Part shown: piece after piece, positions 47,744 to 57,357 of the stretch
Layout: each line of letters begins with the position of its first letter
Position numbering within the stretch: the stretch's first letter is position 1
Assembly (NCBI RefSeq): GCF_021800405.1
Contig: NZ_CP084550.1
Location: 1,922,001-1,986,000, forward strand
Length of the DNA: 64,000 nucleotides
Direction of reading: 5' to 3'
DNA from: Arthrobacter sp. FW306-07-I
GTDB taxonomy: Bacteria > Actinomycetota > Actinomycetes > Actinomycetales > Micrococcaceae
Position numbers and translations under genes: made by a program
Notes under the pieces: generated by a model
Database searches by the model: none
Seen by the model: the letters and a program-made list of their open reading frames with translations, nothing else
What the model was told of the DNA's origin: nothing

Positions 47744-48811
47744 ATGAAATACATCAGGATTTACCCGGCAGCTGCAGTCACGGCAGCAGCACTGGCCCTG
47801 GCCGGCTGCACCGGGAGTCCAGCGCCAACATCCAACTCCTCGGCGGCATCGCCCACGATTTCCGCTCCAGCGGCAACCCAGGCCGCAGGTGGGGGACTGC
47901 CCGCGGTGCCTGGCGTAGTCAAGGAAGTTGAACCGTCCGTCGTCACAATCCGGACAGATATTGGCCTCGGCAGCGGTGTCATCTACCACAGCGACGGATC
48001 AATCGTCACGGACGCACACGTCGTTGAGAACGAGCAAAAACAGCCCTTCAAAAATGTTCAGGTCCAGTTCGCGGACGGGTCGCAGTCCCAGGGGACAGTC
48101 CTGGGAGTGGACGATGTCACGGACGTTGGGATCATCAAAGTCGACCGGACGGGACTGCCAGCGGCAAAATTCGCTTCATCGGATCCGGAGGTGGGTTCGA
48201 TGACCGTCGTGATTGGAAGCCCTCTGGGGTTGGAGGAAACAGTCACTGCAGGAATTGTTTCCAGTCTGCACCGGAACATGCCGCCGTCCAAGGAGTCACC
48301 TCACGGCGCCATCGACCTGCTGCAGACCGACGCCCCCATTTCTCCCGGTAACTCCGGCGGCGCAGTAGCAGACTCCACCGGACAGGTCATCGGACTTTCA
48401 GAGGCGTACCTGCCACCAAGCTCCGGCGCAGTCGCGATCGGGTTTGTCACGCCGTCATCGACGGTTACCAACGTTGCCGACCAACTCCTGGCCAGCGGAT
48501 CTGTCAAACACGCAGCCCTCGGCGTGGTTCCCACCGACATCACACCCCAACTCGCCCAACGGTTCTCCCTGCCCGCAACAGCTGGAGCGCTGATCGTCAA
48601 CGTTTCCCCAGGCAGCCCCGCGGACCAGGCCGGCATGAAAACAGGTGACATCATCACCAAATTCGCCGAAACCCAGATTGGAAACGTTACAGACCTACTC
48701 GTGGCCCTAAGGAAGCAGGATCCCGGACAGCAGGTCGACGTCGTGGTGCAGCGCGGCTCAGCATCCCAGACCCTGCATGTCACCCTCGGGAACCTTGCCA
48801 CTGCACCATGA
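47744..48811 (+). CDS. S1C (HtrA/DegP-like) serine protease lipoprotein with PDZ domain
   Basis: 355 residues. Lipobox LALAGC at about 19-24, a Ser/Pro/Ala linker, a trypsin-like domain with the triad in TDAHVVEN, VTDVGIIKV and ISPGNSGGAV, and a C-terminal PDZ domain (NVSPGSPADQAGMKTGDII). It degrades or refolds damaged proteins outside the membrane. GAAGGAG before the ATG. The upstream palindrome ties it to the proposed MarR regulon. Confidence 0.92.
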   Translation: MKYIRIYPAAAVTAAALALAGCTGSPAPTSNSSAASPTISAPAATQAAGGGLPAVPGVVKEVEPSVVTIRTDIGLGSGVIYHSDGSIVTDAHVVENEQKQPFKNVQVQFADGSQSQGTVLGVDDVTDVGIIKVDRTGLPAAKFASSDPEVGSMTVVIGSPLGLEETVTAGIVSSLHRNMPPSKESPHGAIDLLQTDAPISPGNSGGAVADSTGQVIGLSEAYLPPSSGAVAIGFVTPSSTVTNVADQLLASGSVKHAALGVVPTDITPQLAQRFSLPATAGALIVNVSPGSPADQAGMKTGDIITKFAETQIGNVTDLLVALRKQDPGQQVDVVVQRGSASQTLHVTLGNLATAP

Positions 48812-49196
48812 GCAACCGCCCCCGCAGGAGGCAGCGGTTTATCGGGCAGCACCATTGCCAGCAGAGAAAACGCCCACCGGCGGGTGGACTAAAAAGAATT
48901 GAGGCGCCGCTAAAATGCAGATAATCGAGCTTGCGTTGACCTTCGGGCCCGAAAGGCTCCCTAGCGTTGGGGGCTCGCAGGCTGTACGAATCCCCTGTCA
49001 GAGAAATTGTAGACTTTCGAGAGCACGGGCAGTCTGTAGTAGCTGATCTACCGAAAACGCGTGGCTCCATTCGATGAGGATCAGGAGAGTGGATTATGCG
49101 CAAGGTCCTAGACGAGGCGATCATGGGCACCTGCCTTACTGCGAGCTCGGGACCACCCTTCTTACCAGCCGTCGCCCTTCGCGGCGGGGTCCAGCG
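48812..49196. other. 385-bp region without a recognised gene
   Basis: It holds the GC-rich palindrome TTCGGGCCCGAA near 48943-48954 and a lone TTGCG half-site near 48931. No gene or terminator can be supported. Confidence 0.4.
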
Positions 49197-49208
49197 GTGA
49201 AAGAAACG

Positions 49209-50649
49209 ATGACCGACCAAAACCCCATCGAGTCAACGCCAACAGGAAGATTTGCTCAGCTTATCGGTTTTTTACTGGATACACGCCGACGGTCATCCGC
49301 GCCTTCTCGGTGGCTGTTGATGGTTCTGTGCCTGGACGCATTGTGGTTCGGTTTCGTCCGGCTGCCGTCGCTGCTGGGACGCGACCCAAGGCTCGACGTT
49401 GCAGGGCAGCGACACTGGGTTCCTGTACTCATCGCGATGTTGTTCGTGCCAGTAGAGGTCTATCTCGCGTGGCTGATCCTGGCCCACCAGTACAAAGAGA
49501 AGCTGGCAGTGGTACGAACCAGTGCCCTGTTGAACAAGGTCCTCAGTGAAAGCATACCCTGGCAGTGGGCGACAGATGCCGCAGGAAGATTCACGTACTG
49601 CGGGCCCGAGAGCCTGAACCTGGTTGGTTATGAACCGTCGGAGCTCGTGGGTCATCACTTCAGCCGGATCATCGACCCAGAAGACCTCGCAGACGTGCTC
49701 CAGGATAGAAGCAGAAAAACAGATGCAACCGGGGACTGGACGGGAGTCAGGACTATATACCGGCACCGTCTCGGAGGCCCGGTAATGGTTGATATCTCAG
49801 CCAAGGCCCGCACAGGGGCAGCAGGGGAGTACCTGGGACTGGAAGGACGCACCAGGTCCCTTCGGCCAGGAATCACTACCGGCGCTGTTGCCGATCAGAA
49901 CCGACGGCAGGTGCAAACCCCTAATTGAGGAAGGGAATTTATCGACGGCATTCCAGCCGGTTTGGTCGCTTTCATCGCGCATACCCATCGGAGTCGAAGC
50001 ACTGACGCGTTTTCCCGGTTCGGGGAAGTCGCCGGACACGCATTTCGCTGACGCTGACTCCGTCGGGCTCGGTATCGAGCTGGAGCTCGTCGCCCTTAGA
50101 ACAGCGCTCGATGCAGGCCGAGAGCTTGCCGGGCATCTGTATATTGCAGTGAACCTCTCACCTGACGTGTGTCTCGATGCCAAGCTGCCCGAGCTCCTTT
50201 GTCACTCTCAAATACCGCCCGGGCGAATCGTTGTCGAAGTCACGGAACGGCATGCTGTCGCCGAGTACGCGTCGCTTAGCCGGGCACTGGAACCATTGCG
50301 TAGCTTCGGGGTTCGCATTGCCGTGGATGACGCCGGCGCCGGTTTCGCCTCAATGCGCCACATCCTCGAACTCGCCCCGGACATGATCAAACTTGACCGG
50401 GATGTCATTGCAGGAATTGACACAGATCCAGCCCGGCAGGCTCTGGGCACTGCCATGGTGGGCTTCGCAGCAGGCATAGGGGCCCAACTGGTAGCAGAGG
50501 GAATTGAAACCGCAGAGGAACTCGCCACTGTCACTGAAATGGGAATGCACGCAGGCCAAGGCTATCTACTCGGCCGCCCCTCGCTGAATTCTCACGACTG
50601 GTCCCGCTGGAACACGGGCAAACCTGCAGCCCGTCCTGAAGACTGCTGA
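49209..50649 (+). pseudogene. Membrane PAS-EAL protein (c-di-GMP phosphodiesterase type), frameshifted
   Basis: Frame 1 (from 49209, or GTG 49197) gives two helices (LLMVLCLDALWFGFV; VLIAMLFVPVEVYLAWLIL) and a PAS domain (QWATDAAGRFTYCGPESL). It stops after QVQT. The next frame continues LIEEGNLSTAFQPVWSL, an EAL domain with GVEALTRF, VEVTERHA, DDAGAGFA, KLDRDV, VAEGIETAEE and GQGYLLGRP, ending 50649. Removing one C from the run at 49918-49921 restores about 479 codons. EAL domains cleave c-di-GMP; whether this one is active is unknown. Confidence 0.82.
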
Positions 50650-50769
50650 CAGTCTTCCTGCCGGCCGTTGCCGCCAAGCGCATGGCCGCCTCCCTCATCC
50701 AGCCTCGAGTAGGCCCCGACCTTCCTCTAATCTTCATCATCGGTGTCATCCTGTTTGATTGTGTCAACG

Positions 50770-50808
50770 TGATCGGAGCCCACTAGGACGGCCCGAACGG
50801 TACCCACC
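50770..50808 (+). repeat. Left terminal inverted repeat of the IS21-type element
   Basis: 39 bp, identical to the reverse complement of 55587-55625. It ends the gap behind the PAS-EAL gene. Between it and merR (50809-50948) no gene is seen. Confidence 0.85.
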
Positions 50809-50948
50809 CGTCGGACGTCCGGGGATGATGTTGTGAGGGTGTCTAGGGGTTCTTGGCGTGGTTTCTGGGTCTGTGAAAACACTGCCGCGGGTTGGGACGA
50901 TACCCGGGGTCCCGGTTGTTGGAAGCTGGCGTCTGGCGGAGTAGTGCG

Positions 50949-51338
50949 TCAGAGGTAGCTGCAGATTTGTTCGGGATCGCAGCTTGCGTCGGTCCCGGAC
51001 GCGGCAGTGGCGTGAAGGCCGGCGACGATGGATCGCAGCGCCATTAGTTCAGAAATCTGGTGGTCCAGTTCGGCCAGCTGGTTGGAGAGAAGGTCTTGGA
51101 CGTGGGCGCAGGGGGCTTCTCCGGCGTCACGGAGGCTAAGAATTTCGCGTATTTGGGTCAGGGCGAGGCCTGCGGCCCGTCCGCGGCGGATGAATTCGAG
51201 CCTGGCCACGGAGTCGTCATGGTAGTCCCGGTAGCCGTTAGAGGATCTTTTCGCTGCCGGGAGAAGCCCGCTGTCCTCGTAGAAACGCAGCGTCTTGGTT
51301 GTCATCCCTGCCGCTGCCGCGGCCTCACCGATACGCAT
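50949..51338 (-). CDS. merR: MerR-family mercury-type regulator
   Basis: 129 residues. N-terminal MerR helix-turn-helix (RIGEAAAAAGMTTKTLRFYE, then GLLPAAKRSSNGYRDY), a long coiled helix, and metal-site Cys in APCAHV, SCDPEQ and ICSYL, the three-Cys pattern of mercury sensors. It twists an over-spaced promoter on Hg(II) binding. Start at 51338 or the ATG one codon upstream (51341). Divergent from merA. Confidence 0.85.
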   Translation of the reverse strand: MRIGEAAAAAGMTTKTLRFYEDSGLLPAAKRSSNGYRDYHDDSVARLEFIRRGRAAGLALTQIREILSLRDAGEAPCAHVQDLLSNQLAELDHQISELMALRSIVAGLHATAASGTDASCDPEQICSYL

Positions 51339-51379
51339 CATGAACTCATTTCTTAGCAGGCGGCCAGGACGGCGATTCC

Positions 51380-51411
51380 TTGACATTCGAGTGTAGGGGA
51401 AGGTTGAGAAT
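51380..51411 (+). promoter_or_regulatory. MerR-type promoter/operator of merA
   Basis: TTGACA at 51380-51385 and GAGAAT at 51406-51411 are 20 bp apart, the long spacing that MerR proteins act on. The spacer contains TTCGAGTGTAGGGGAAGG. It lies in the merR-merA gap. Confidence 0.6.
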
Positions 51412-51510
51412 GGGATGCAGAGCTGGTCTTCGGTTGAAGGCTGCACATGGCGGTCGGTTGAGCAACAGGTGTGCTGGCGGCTGCTTCCCTTCCATCTTCA
51501 GGAGTCCCTC

Positions 51511-52953
51511 GTGTCGGCAGCATCTTTCGATTATGACCTGGCCATTATCGGTTCCGGCGGGGCTGCTTTCGCTGCGGCCATCCGGGCAACCAGCCGTGGC
51601 AAGCGGGTGTTGATGGTGGAGCGCAGCACTGTGGGAGGCACGTGCGTGAACACGGGCTGCATCCCGTCCAAGGCCCTGCTGGCCGCCGCGGAAGCCCGCC
51701 ATGTCGCCCTCGATGCTTCCGGACGGTTCCCCGGTATCAGCACCTCCGCAGAGCCGGTGGATATGCCCGAACTGGTCGCCGGGAAGCGCTCACTGGTCGA
51801 ATCCATGCGGTCAGAGAAGTATGTGGATCTCGCCGCGGGCTATGGATGGAACCTGCAGCGGGGGACGGCGGTGTTCGCCGGAACCGCAGCCGCACCGGTT
51901 TTGAACATCACCGCCCCGGGCGGAACCACCGAGACAGTCAGCGCGGAACACTACCTGGTCGCGACCGGCTCCACCCCCTGGATCCCTGAAGTGCCGGGAA
52001 TGGACGAGGTGGATTATCTGACGTCCACGAGTGCGATGGAGCTGCAGGACGTTCCCGCTTCGATGCTGGTGGTGGGCGGCGGGTATGTGGCGCTGGAGCA
52101 GGCGCAGCTTTTCGCCCGGCTCGGCACGGAGGTGACCATCCTGGTCCGGTCCAAGCTCGCCTCGGCCGAAGAGCCTGAAGCCGGGCATGCCCTCGCCGGT
52201 GTCTTCGCCGATGAGGGCATCCGGGTCGTCCGTCGAGCGACAGCGTCCTCGGTCCGGACCGATGAGGTGTCGGGGGACGTGGTCGTGGATGCTTCCGTCT
52301 CAGGAGGAAACGAGGAATTCAGGGCCGCGCGCCTGCTCATGGCAACAGGCCGGCGCCCGGTCACGGAGGATTTGAACCTTTGCATGGTCGGCGTTGAAAC
52401 CGGGGACCGCGGGGAAGTCCTGGTCGACGGGAGCCTTCGCAGTACTAATCCGAGGATCTGGGCCGCGGGTGATGTGACGGGTCACCCGGAGTTCGTTTAT
52501 GTCGCCGCCGCGCACGGGGCCCTGATGGTGGAGAACGCCTTTGAGGGTGCCGGGCGTGAGGTCGATTACCGGCACCTGCCCCGGGTCACGTTTACCAGCC
52601 CTGCCCTGGCCGCTGTCGGGATGACGGACAAGGAAGCGAACCAGGCAGGGATCCGGTGCATGTGCCGGGTTCTGCCGCTCAAATTTATCCCTCGCGCGCT
52701 GGTGAACCGTGATACCCGCGGCTTCATCAAGATCGTTGCCGACGCGGACACGGGTCGGATTGTAGGGATCACTGTCGTGGGTAAGGACGCCGGGGACATC
52801 GCCGCCGCAGGGATTTACATTCTGGAGGCCGGGATGACCGTTGATCAGGTCGCGAATCTCTGGAGCCCCTATCTGACCATGGCCGAAGGCATCAAGATAG
52901 CAGCCCAGTCCTTCACTACTGACGTCTCCAAACTGTCCTGTTGCGCGGCATGA
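51511..52953 (+). CDS. merA: Mercuric reductase without N-terminal HMA domain
   Basis: 480 residues from the GTG at 51511 (GGAG upstream). FAD fold DLAIIGSGGAAFAAAIRA, redox-active GGTCVNTGCIPSK, NAD fold MLVVGGGYVALEQAQLF, dimerisation domain, and the C-terminal vicinal pair in KLSCCAA that captures Hg(II). It reduces Hg(II) to volatile Hg(0) with NADPH. No merP, merT or merB is present, so uptake would depend on other proteins. Confidence 0.9.
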   Translation: MSAASFDYDLAIIGSGGAAFAAAIRATSRGKRVLMVERSTVGGTCVNTGCIPSKALLAAAEARHVALDASGRFPGISTSAEPVDMPELVAGKRSLVESMRSEKYVDLAAGYGWNLQRGTAVFAGTAAAPVLNITAPGGTTETVSAEHYLVATGSTPWIPEVPGMDEVDYLTSTSAMELQDVPASMLVVGGGYVALEQAQLFARLGTEVTILVRSKLASAEEPEAGHALAGVFADEGIRVVRRATASSVRTDEVSGDVVVDASVSGGNEEFRAARLLMATGRRPVTEDLNLCMVGVETGDRGEVLVDGSLRSTNPRIWAAGDVTGHPEFVYVAAAHGALMVENAFEGAGREVDYRHLPRVTFTSPALAAVGMTDKEANQAGIRCMCRVLPLKFIPRALVNRDTRGFIKIVADADTGRIVGITVVGKDAGDIAAAGIYILEAGMTVDQVANLWSPYLTMAEGIKIAAQSFTTDVSKLSCCAA

Positions 52954-53005
52954 AGTGGTCAACGACAACCTATGTGTTCGTGGGGCGGGCGGCCGCGGCT
53001 ACCTT

Positions 53006-53821
53006 TTAGTGCGCGTTCCTTGTCAGGCTGTGGGCGAGGCGATAGGAATCGGTGCCGGTTTCGATGATGGTGCCGTTGAACGTCAGCCGGTCAACGATCG
53101 CGGCGCAGAGGCGCGGGTCGGTGAATGTCTTGGTCCAGCCGGAGAACGACTCGTTGGAAGCGATGGCGATGGAGTTCTTCTCTTCGCGTTCGGTGAGGAC
53201 CTGGAAGAGGAGTTCGGCGCCGCGCCGGTCCAGTTCCATATAGCCGAGCTCGTCAATGCAGAGCAGGTCCACTCGGCCGTATCTGGCGATGGTCTTGGCG
53301 AGGACTTTGTCGTCGGCGGCTTCGACGAGTTCGTTCACGAGCCGGGTGGCCAAAGTGTATTTGACCCGGTATCCCTTCTCCGCCGCGGCGGTGCCCAGCC
53401 CGATAAGCAGGTGGGATTTGCCGGTTCCGGAGTCCCCGATCAGGCATAGCGGTGCACCTTTTCGAATCCATTCGCCGGTAGCGAGGGTATGGATGGTAGC
53501 GGGGTTGATGTTCGTGTTCGCGTCGAAATCGAAATCACCGAGCCATTTATCCCGGGGAAAGTTCGCGGCTTTGACGCGTCGGATTGAGGAGCGACGGTCC
53601 CGGTCATCGCATTCGGCCAGCAGCAGCTCGGCCAGGAAGCCTTGGTAAGAGAGTTGTTCCTTCCCCGCGACGGTCAGAGCTTCGTCCAGAACCGCCCGGA
53701 TGGTGGGCAGGCGCAATCGGCGGCATGCTTGGTCCACGGCCGCGACCGCGGCCTGCTCAGTCAGACCGCGGCGCCGTCGCAGGGTTGGGGTGATGGTGGT
53801 GGCCGGTGCGGTGGGGCTCAT
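53006..53821 (-). CDS. istB: IstB-like ATPase of IS21 family
   Basis: 271 residues. Walker A GDSGTGKSHLL, Walker B LLCIDELGYM, sensor ASNESFSGW. It is the helper that activates the IstA transposase. Start overlaps the istA stop (ATGA at 53818-53821). Full length. Confidence 0.95.
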   Translation of the reverse strand: MSPTAPATTITPTLRRRRGLTEQAAVAAVDQACRRLRLPTIRAVLDEALTVAGKEQLSYQGFLAELLLAECDDRDRRSSIRRVKAANFPRDKWLGDFDFDANTNINPATIHTLATGEWIRKGAPLCLIGDSGTGKSHLLIGLGTAAAEKGYRVKYTLATRLVNELVEAADDKVLAKTIARYGRVDLLCIDELGYMELDRRGAELLFQVLTEREEKNSIAIASNESFSGWTKTFTDPRLCAAIVDRLTFNGTIIETGTDSYRLAHSLTRNAH

Positions 53822-55494
53822 GAGATGTTTTCCTTCGACGCGGTTCCTGCGGAGTGTTCGGTGCGTTTGGCCAGCAGCTCGTCATAGGCGCTGATCGCCG
53901 GGAGCGGCCGCTTGTCTGGAGGGAGCCCGGCGATGACCGCCGCCGGGTCCATCAGCCGGCGCTGGGTCAGGCTGACAACTCGTTGCACTTTCGCTTCAGC
54001 ATGAGCACCGCGATGACGGTCAGGACGGGACCCACCAGCAGGGATGCTGGAGGCATGTCGGCGGCCTTCAACCGCCACGACGTCGGCACTGACGGCACCT
54101 ACTCCAAGGGCTGCGGTGATCCCTGCCTCGATGTCTTCGGCTTCCATCGATCGGTGCAGCAGCAGGACGTCAATCAGTTCACGGGTCCCCGCGGCATCAC
54201 CGTTGACCCTGCGCGAGGCAGACCAGAAGGCGTCATGGGCGCTGGTGAAAGCACCCGACTCCCGCGCCCTGGCCAAAGCAGTGGAACCAGGCAAAGCGCC
54301 GGGCTTGGTCTTGAGGACCTCCAGATAATGGTCCAACTGGACCGACTGCCCGCCCTTGGCAATAATCCGCTGGTGCCGGGCCGCCACCGCGCGGCCGTCG
54401 AACACCACAACTTCGGATGCCCGCAATGAAACCCGGACCCGCCGACCGATGAACCGTGCTGGCACCGAGTACTTCACCATCCGCACGGTGATCATTGAGG
54501 ACCGGTCCACTCTCGGGTTCAACACCAGACCGGGATCGAACTCGTCGGCCGGCAACGGTGCCAGGAACGGGCGCTCGGCGGCGAAGTCCTGGCCGATAGT
54601 GCGGATCCTGCCATCAATCCGCCGCTGATCGTCTTGAACCTCCCGGCTCCGGATCCAGTCGTTGAGCTCATCAAGGGACCTCGCCACGGGCATCGGGGTC
54701 AGCCGGTTGCGGCGGAACCAGCCCACCTCGCCCTCGACCCCGCCTTTCTCGTGAGCGCCGGCAAGACCTGGCTGGCAATAAAAGGCATCAAATCCATAGA
54801 ACGAGCGAAACAACACCCACCGGTCATTCTCCAGGCGGTTCCGCCCCTGACCGAACACCACGGCCCTGACGGCACTGGTGAGGTTGTCATAGCGGATATG
54901 TTTGACCGGCACGCCGCCGATCTCGTTGAACGCCTCGACGTGGCCTTCCAGAAACGCTTCCTGGGCCTGGGTGGGGTAAATCCGGTGGATGGCTTTGCCG
55001 GAGTGAGAAAGCCGGAAGATGAACATGTGGCATTTCGTCTTTACCCCGTCCAGCACGATCCAGACTTCACCGAAGTCCACTTCCGCTTCCGCGCCCGGGG
55101 CGTGCTCCTGAGGAACAAATACCTCAACCCGGCGGCCGGCCTCCACATCGATCTGCGCCCGGCGGACCCGAACGTAGTCACGCACCGTCGAATACGACAA
55201 CTCGTCCGCTCCATGCTCCTCGATGAGCCGGGCAAGAATCCTCCGGGCAGTGTGACGCTGCTTCCTCGGCGCCGTCGTGTCCTCGACGAGCATGGCGTCG
55301 ATCGTCGGTTTATAAGGATCAAGCCGCGGCGAGGACCGTACAGGAGTTTTACGCTCTGGCGGGACCGGGGAACTTAACGCCTTACGCACGGTTTTCCGCG
55401 CCACCTGGTGCCTGCGGGCAAGCTCCCGGATTGACGCGCCCTCCACCCGGGCATCCCTCCGAATCTGCGCGAACAACTCCACTCTTGACCCCAT
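53818..55494 (-). CDS. istA: IstA-like transposase of IS21 family
   Basis: 558 residues. N-terminal helix-turn-helix (IRELARRHQVARKTVRKA), a DDE core with EVDFGEVW, and a C-terminal beta-domain. Apparently intact, so the element may still move. Confidence 0.95.
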   Translation of the reverse strand: MGSRVELFAQIRRDARVEGASIRELARRHQVARKTVRKALSSPVPPERKTPVRSSPRLDPYKPTIDAMLVEDTTAPRKQRHTARRILARLIEEHGADELSYSTVRDYVRVRRAQIDVEAGRRVEVFVPQEHAPGAEAEVDFGEVWIVLDGVKTKCHMFIFRLSHSGKAIHRIYPTQAQEAFLEGHVEAFNEIGGVPVKHIRYDNLTSAVRAVVFGQGRNRLENDRWVLFRSFYGFDAFYCQPGLAGAHEKGGVEGEVGWFRRNRLTPMPVARSLDELNDWIRSREVQDDQRRIDGRIRTIGQDFAAERPFLAPLPADEFDPGLVLNPRVDRSSMITVRMVKYSVPARFIGRRVRVSLRASEVVVFDGRAVAARHQRIIAKGGQSVQLDHYLEVLKTKPGALPGSTALARARESGAFTSAHDAFWSASRRVNGDAAGTRELIDVLLLHRSMEAEDIEAGITAALGVGAVSADVVAVEGRRHASSIPAGGSRPDRHRGAHAEAKVQRVVSLTQRRLMDPAAVIAGLPPDKRPLPAISAYDELLAKRTEHSAGTASKENIS

Positions 55495-55586
55495 CCCGGC
55501 CCTCCCGTCGTCGATCCAACACTGGATGGATCAACGTTCACAGGTGGGTACCATTCAAGCCGTCATTAGGTTCGGCATGTCCGGCT

Positions 55587-55625
55587 GGTGGGTACCGTTC
55601 GGGCCGTCCTAGTGGGCTCCGATCA
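55587..55625 (-). repeat. Right terminal inverted repeat of the IS21-type element
   Basis: 39 bp, inverted copy of 50770-50808. A related direct repeat at 55543-55570 shares GGTGGGTACC and GCCGTC. Confidence 0.85.
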
Positions 55626-56065
55626 GACTGTCATACTCACCTGTTCGGTCGTCTTTCGCGGACCTTCAATGTTCACCATCCAAGAGATGCCAAATTTATC
55701 CATGCACATACCAAAGGCATCACCCCACGGGGCCCTCTCCAAGGGCATCGTCACGGTTCCACCCCCGCAAATATGTGCCCAGTGCTTCCCGAGGTTTACT
55801 TCATCATCGCCTTCAAGCGAGAGGCTAACGGTGTTGCCCGGCGGGTAGTCGGCTCGATCCGCTGAGTCTGACGCCAACAGGTCATCCCTGAAGGCGCCAC
55901 AAGTTGAGCATGCATGACGAGGTTGTCCTCGTCTGGATTCTCGTCGGCTTGGAACTCAGCGAAGGTGGTGATTGTGAGCTCGCCGCCGAATACCTCTTTG
56001 TAAAATTCCATCGCCTGACGGGCGTAGCCGTTGAAACTTAGGTAGGGATTGAGCCGGATAGTCAT
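55623..56065 (-). pseudogene. PhnB/YjdN-like VOC protein, frameshifted
   Basis: From the ATG at 56065 (AAGGAG upstream) one frame gives MTIRLNPYLSFNGYARQAME, FGGELTITTF and MHAQLVAPSGMT. The next frame continues LLASDSADRADYP, SLSLEGDDE and FGISWMVNIEGP. One extra G at 55880-55881 joins them. Its last codons and TGA use the first bases of the IS21 end, so the element inserted into or right behind this gene. Confidence 0.75.
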
Positions 56066-56089
56066 TGGGTTCTCCTTTGTCCAAGTGCT

Positions 56090-56400
56090 TAAGCAAAGGT
56101 GTCGTTGCCTTGGTCGGGTATTTCCATCCGGAAGCCGCAGTCGCAGCGCAGCACTCTTGTGTCGAGGTAGATTCCGAGTGCTTCTGGCATGTTCCCGTCA
56201 CCCATGTGTGCCGCACGGTACGCATTTCTGTGCTGCCCGTGCTCAGGGGCTTGCCGCAGTGCACGAAATGCCCGTCGAATGTCAGGACGTCAGGTGTTCC
56301 GCCGGGGCGGTGCAGAACGCAGGCCACCTCAACAAGGTCGGCAAGTGGGGTGAAGGGCAGCGCACTCGCCGTGCAGGTGTAGGTGACTTCAACCACGGAC
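56090..56400 (-). pseudogene. Degraded zinc-ribbon protein, relative of the 46203 gene
   Basis: One frame reads VVEVTYTCTASALPF, DGHFVHCGKPLSTGS and then diverges; another frame supplies the ending LDTRVLRCDCGFRMEIPD with a stop at 56090. HCGKPL and RCDCGFR match HCGEPM and SCACGFR of the 46203 protein. A frameshift at about 56170-56200 would join them. Confidence 0.35.
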
Positions 56401-56990
56401 GTCGGGAGGGTCCGTACGGCGTCGACGGAGGATACTTGCAGCGCCTCCTGATGCCCACTTTGCCGGCACCGGAGCGGCTGCGGTTGAAACGCCGAGCCCG
56501 ATTGTTGGCTTTCACTGTAGCCAGTCATTGTTGGCCTCGAAGGCTTGAGGAGCTTCGGCCCCAGGCGGAAGAATCCAGGAAGGTCACGCTGCCCAGTCCA
56601 ACGCCTTGGCGGTCCGGCGGCAATCGAGGCGAATCAGGTTGGCTGGACCCGCGTGACCAATCAGATCCTGCACTTGCGAAGACGCCATGGTGGCCCTTTC
56701 GCTTCTGCGTGGGCGCCGCCGTGGGACTACAGCAGCTGTTCCTCGGGCCACGTAACAAGCCCAGGAAGACGGGCCAAGGTCGCCCATCACACTGCTGAAT
56801 GTACCCGTTGAGTGCGCGAGGTGTACAGGTTAGGCTCCATGTCCCGGTCCGGCACACCATGCTACGGCCCTATGCTCCGCGCGCTTGGCAACTGATCCCC
56901 GCCCCGCATTGCAGTCGACTCAGGGTCAGGGCCGCACCACTTCTGCCCGCCCCATCAAGAGCCGATAATAAAGATTTTGGGGTTAGCCTC
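56401..56990. other. 590-bp region without a recognised gene
   Basis: Short overlapping frames only. A minus-strand frame ending at 56584 (ASSQVQDLIGHAGPANLIRL) has some low-complexity protein-like character but no family signature. Confidence 0.35.
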
Positions 56991-57045
56991 TGTTGGTGGA
57001 CACCTGAAGTAGCGGGATCCTGGGATTCTGCGGGAAGGTGTTCTT

Positions 57046-57357
57046 GTGAGCACGACACGACGTAAATTCACTCCTGAGTATCGGCGGGAGGCTGCGCGTC
57101 TGGTGATTGATACGGGCAGGCCGGTCGCGCCGGTGGCCCGCGAACTGGGTCTGGGTGAGCAGTTGCTTGGCCGGTGGGTGGCTCAGGAGAGGGCGCGTTT
57201 GGCGGCTCCGGAGGAGTTCGCGGCGGCCGAAACGGAGAAGTCGGAGCTGGAGCGTTTGCGCCGGGAAAATGCGCAGTTGCGGATGGATAACGAGTTCTTG
57301 GGAAAAGCCGCAGCCTTCTTCGCCTCCAAGCAGCAGAATCGGAATGCTTCGAACTGA
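57046..57357 (+). CDS. IS3-family transposase OrfA
   Basis: 103 residues. Helix-turn-helix (RRKFTPEYRREAARLVIDTG) and a leucine-zipper helix (ELERLRRENAQLRMDNEFL) typical of IS3 OrfA. Its TGA overlaps the OrfB ATG by one base, so OrfB may be made by re-initiation or by frameshifting. Confidence 0.93.
   Translation: MSTTRRKFTPEYRREAARLVIDTGRPVAPVARELGLGEQLLGRWVAQERARLAAPEEFAAAETEKSELERLRRENAQLRMDNEFLGKAAAFFASKQQNRNASN

Larger units (their letters stand above)
50770..55625. mobile_element. IS21-type element with merR-merA between its terminal repeats
   Basis: A 39-bp sequence at 50770-50808, starting TGATCGGAGCCCACTAGG, is repeated inverted without mismatch at 55587-55625. istA and istB lie inside at the right, and merR-merA fill the space between istB and the left repeat. 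I found no istB-side repeat near 52955-53005, so the mer genes seem to be inside the element (4,856 bp). A diverged direct repeat of the right end lies at 55543-55570, as IS21 ends often show. No target duplication is evident at the outer junctions. Confidence 0.7.

Noticed and set aside
50761-55640. Target-site duplication around the IS21-type element
   Set aside because: The bases outside the two 39-bp repeats do not match, so no duplication can be claimed.
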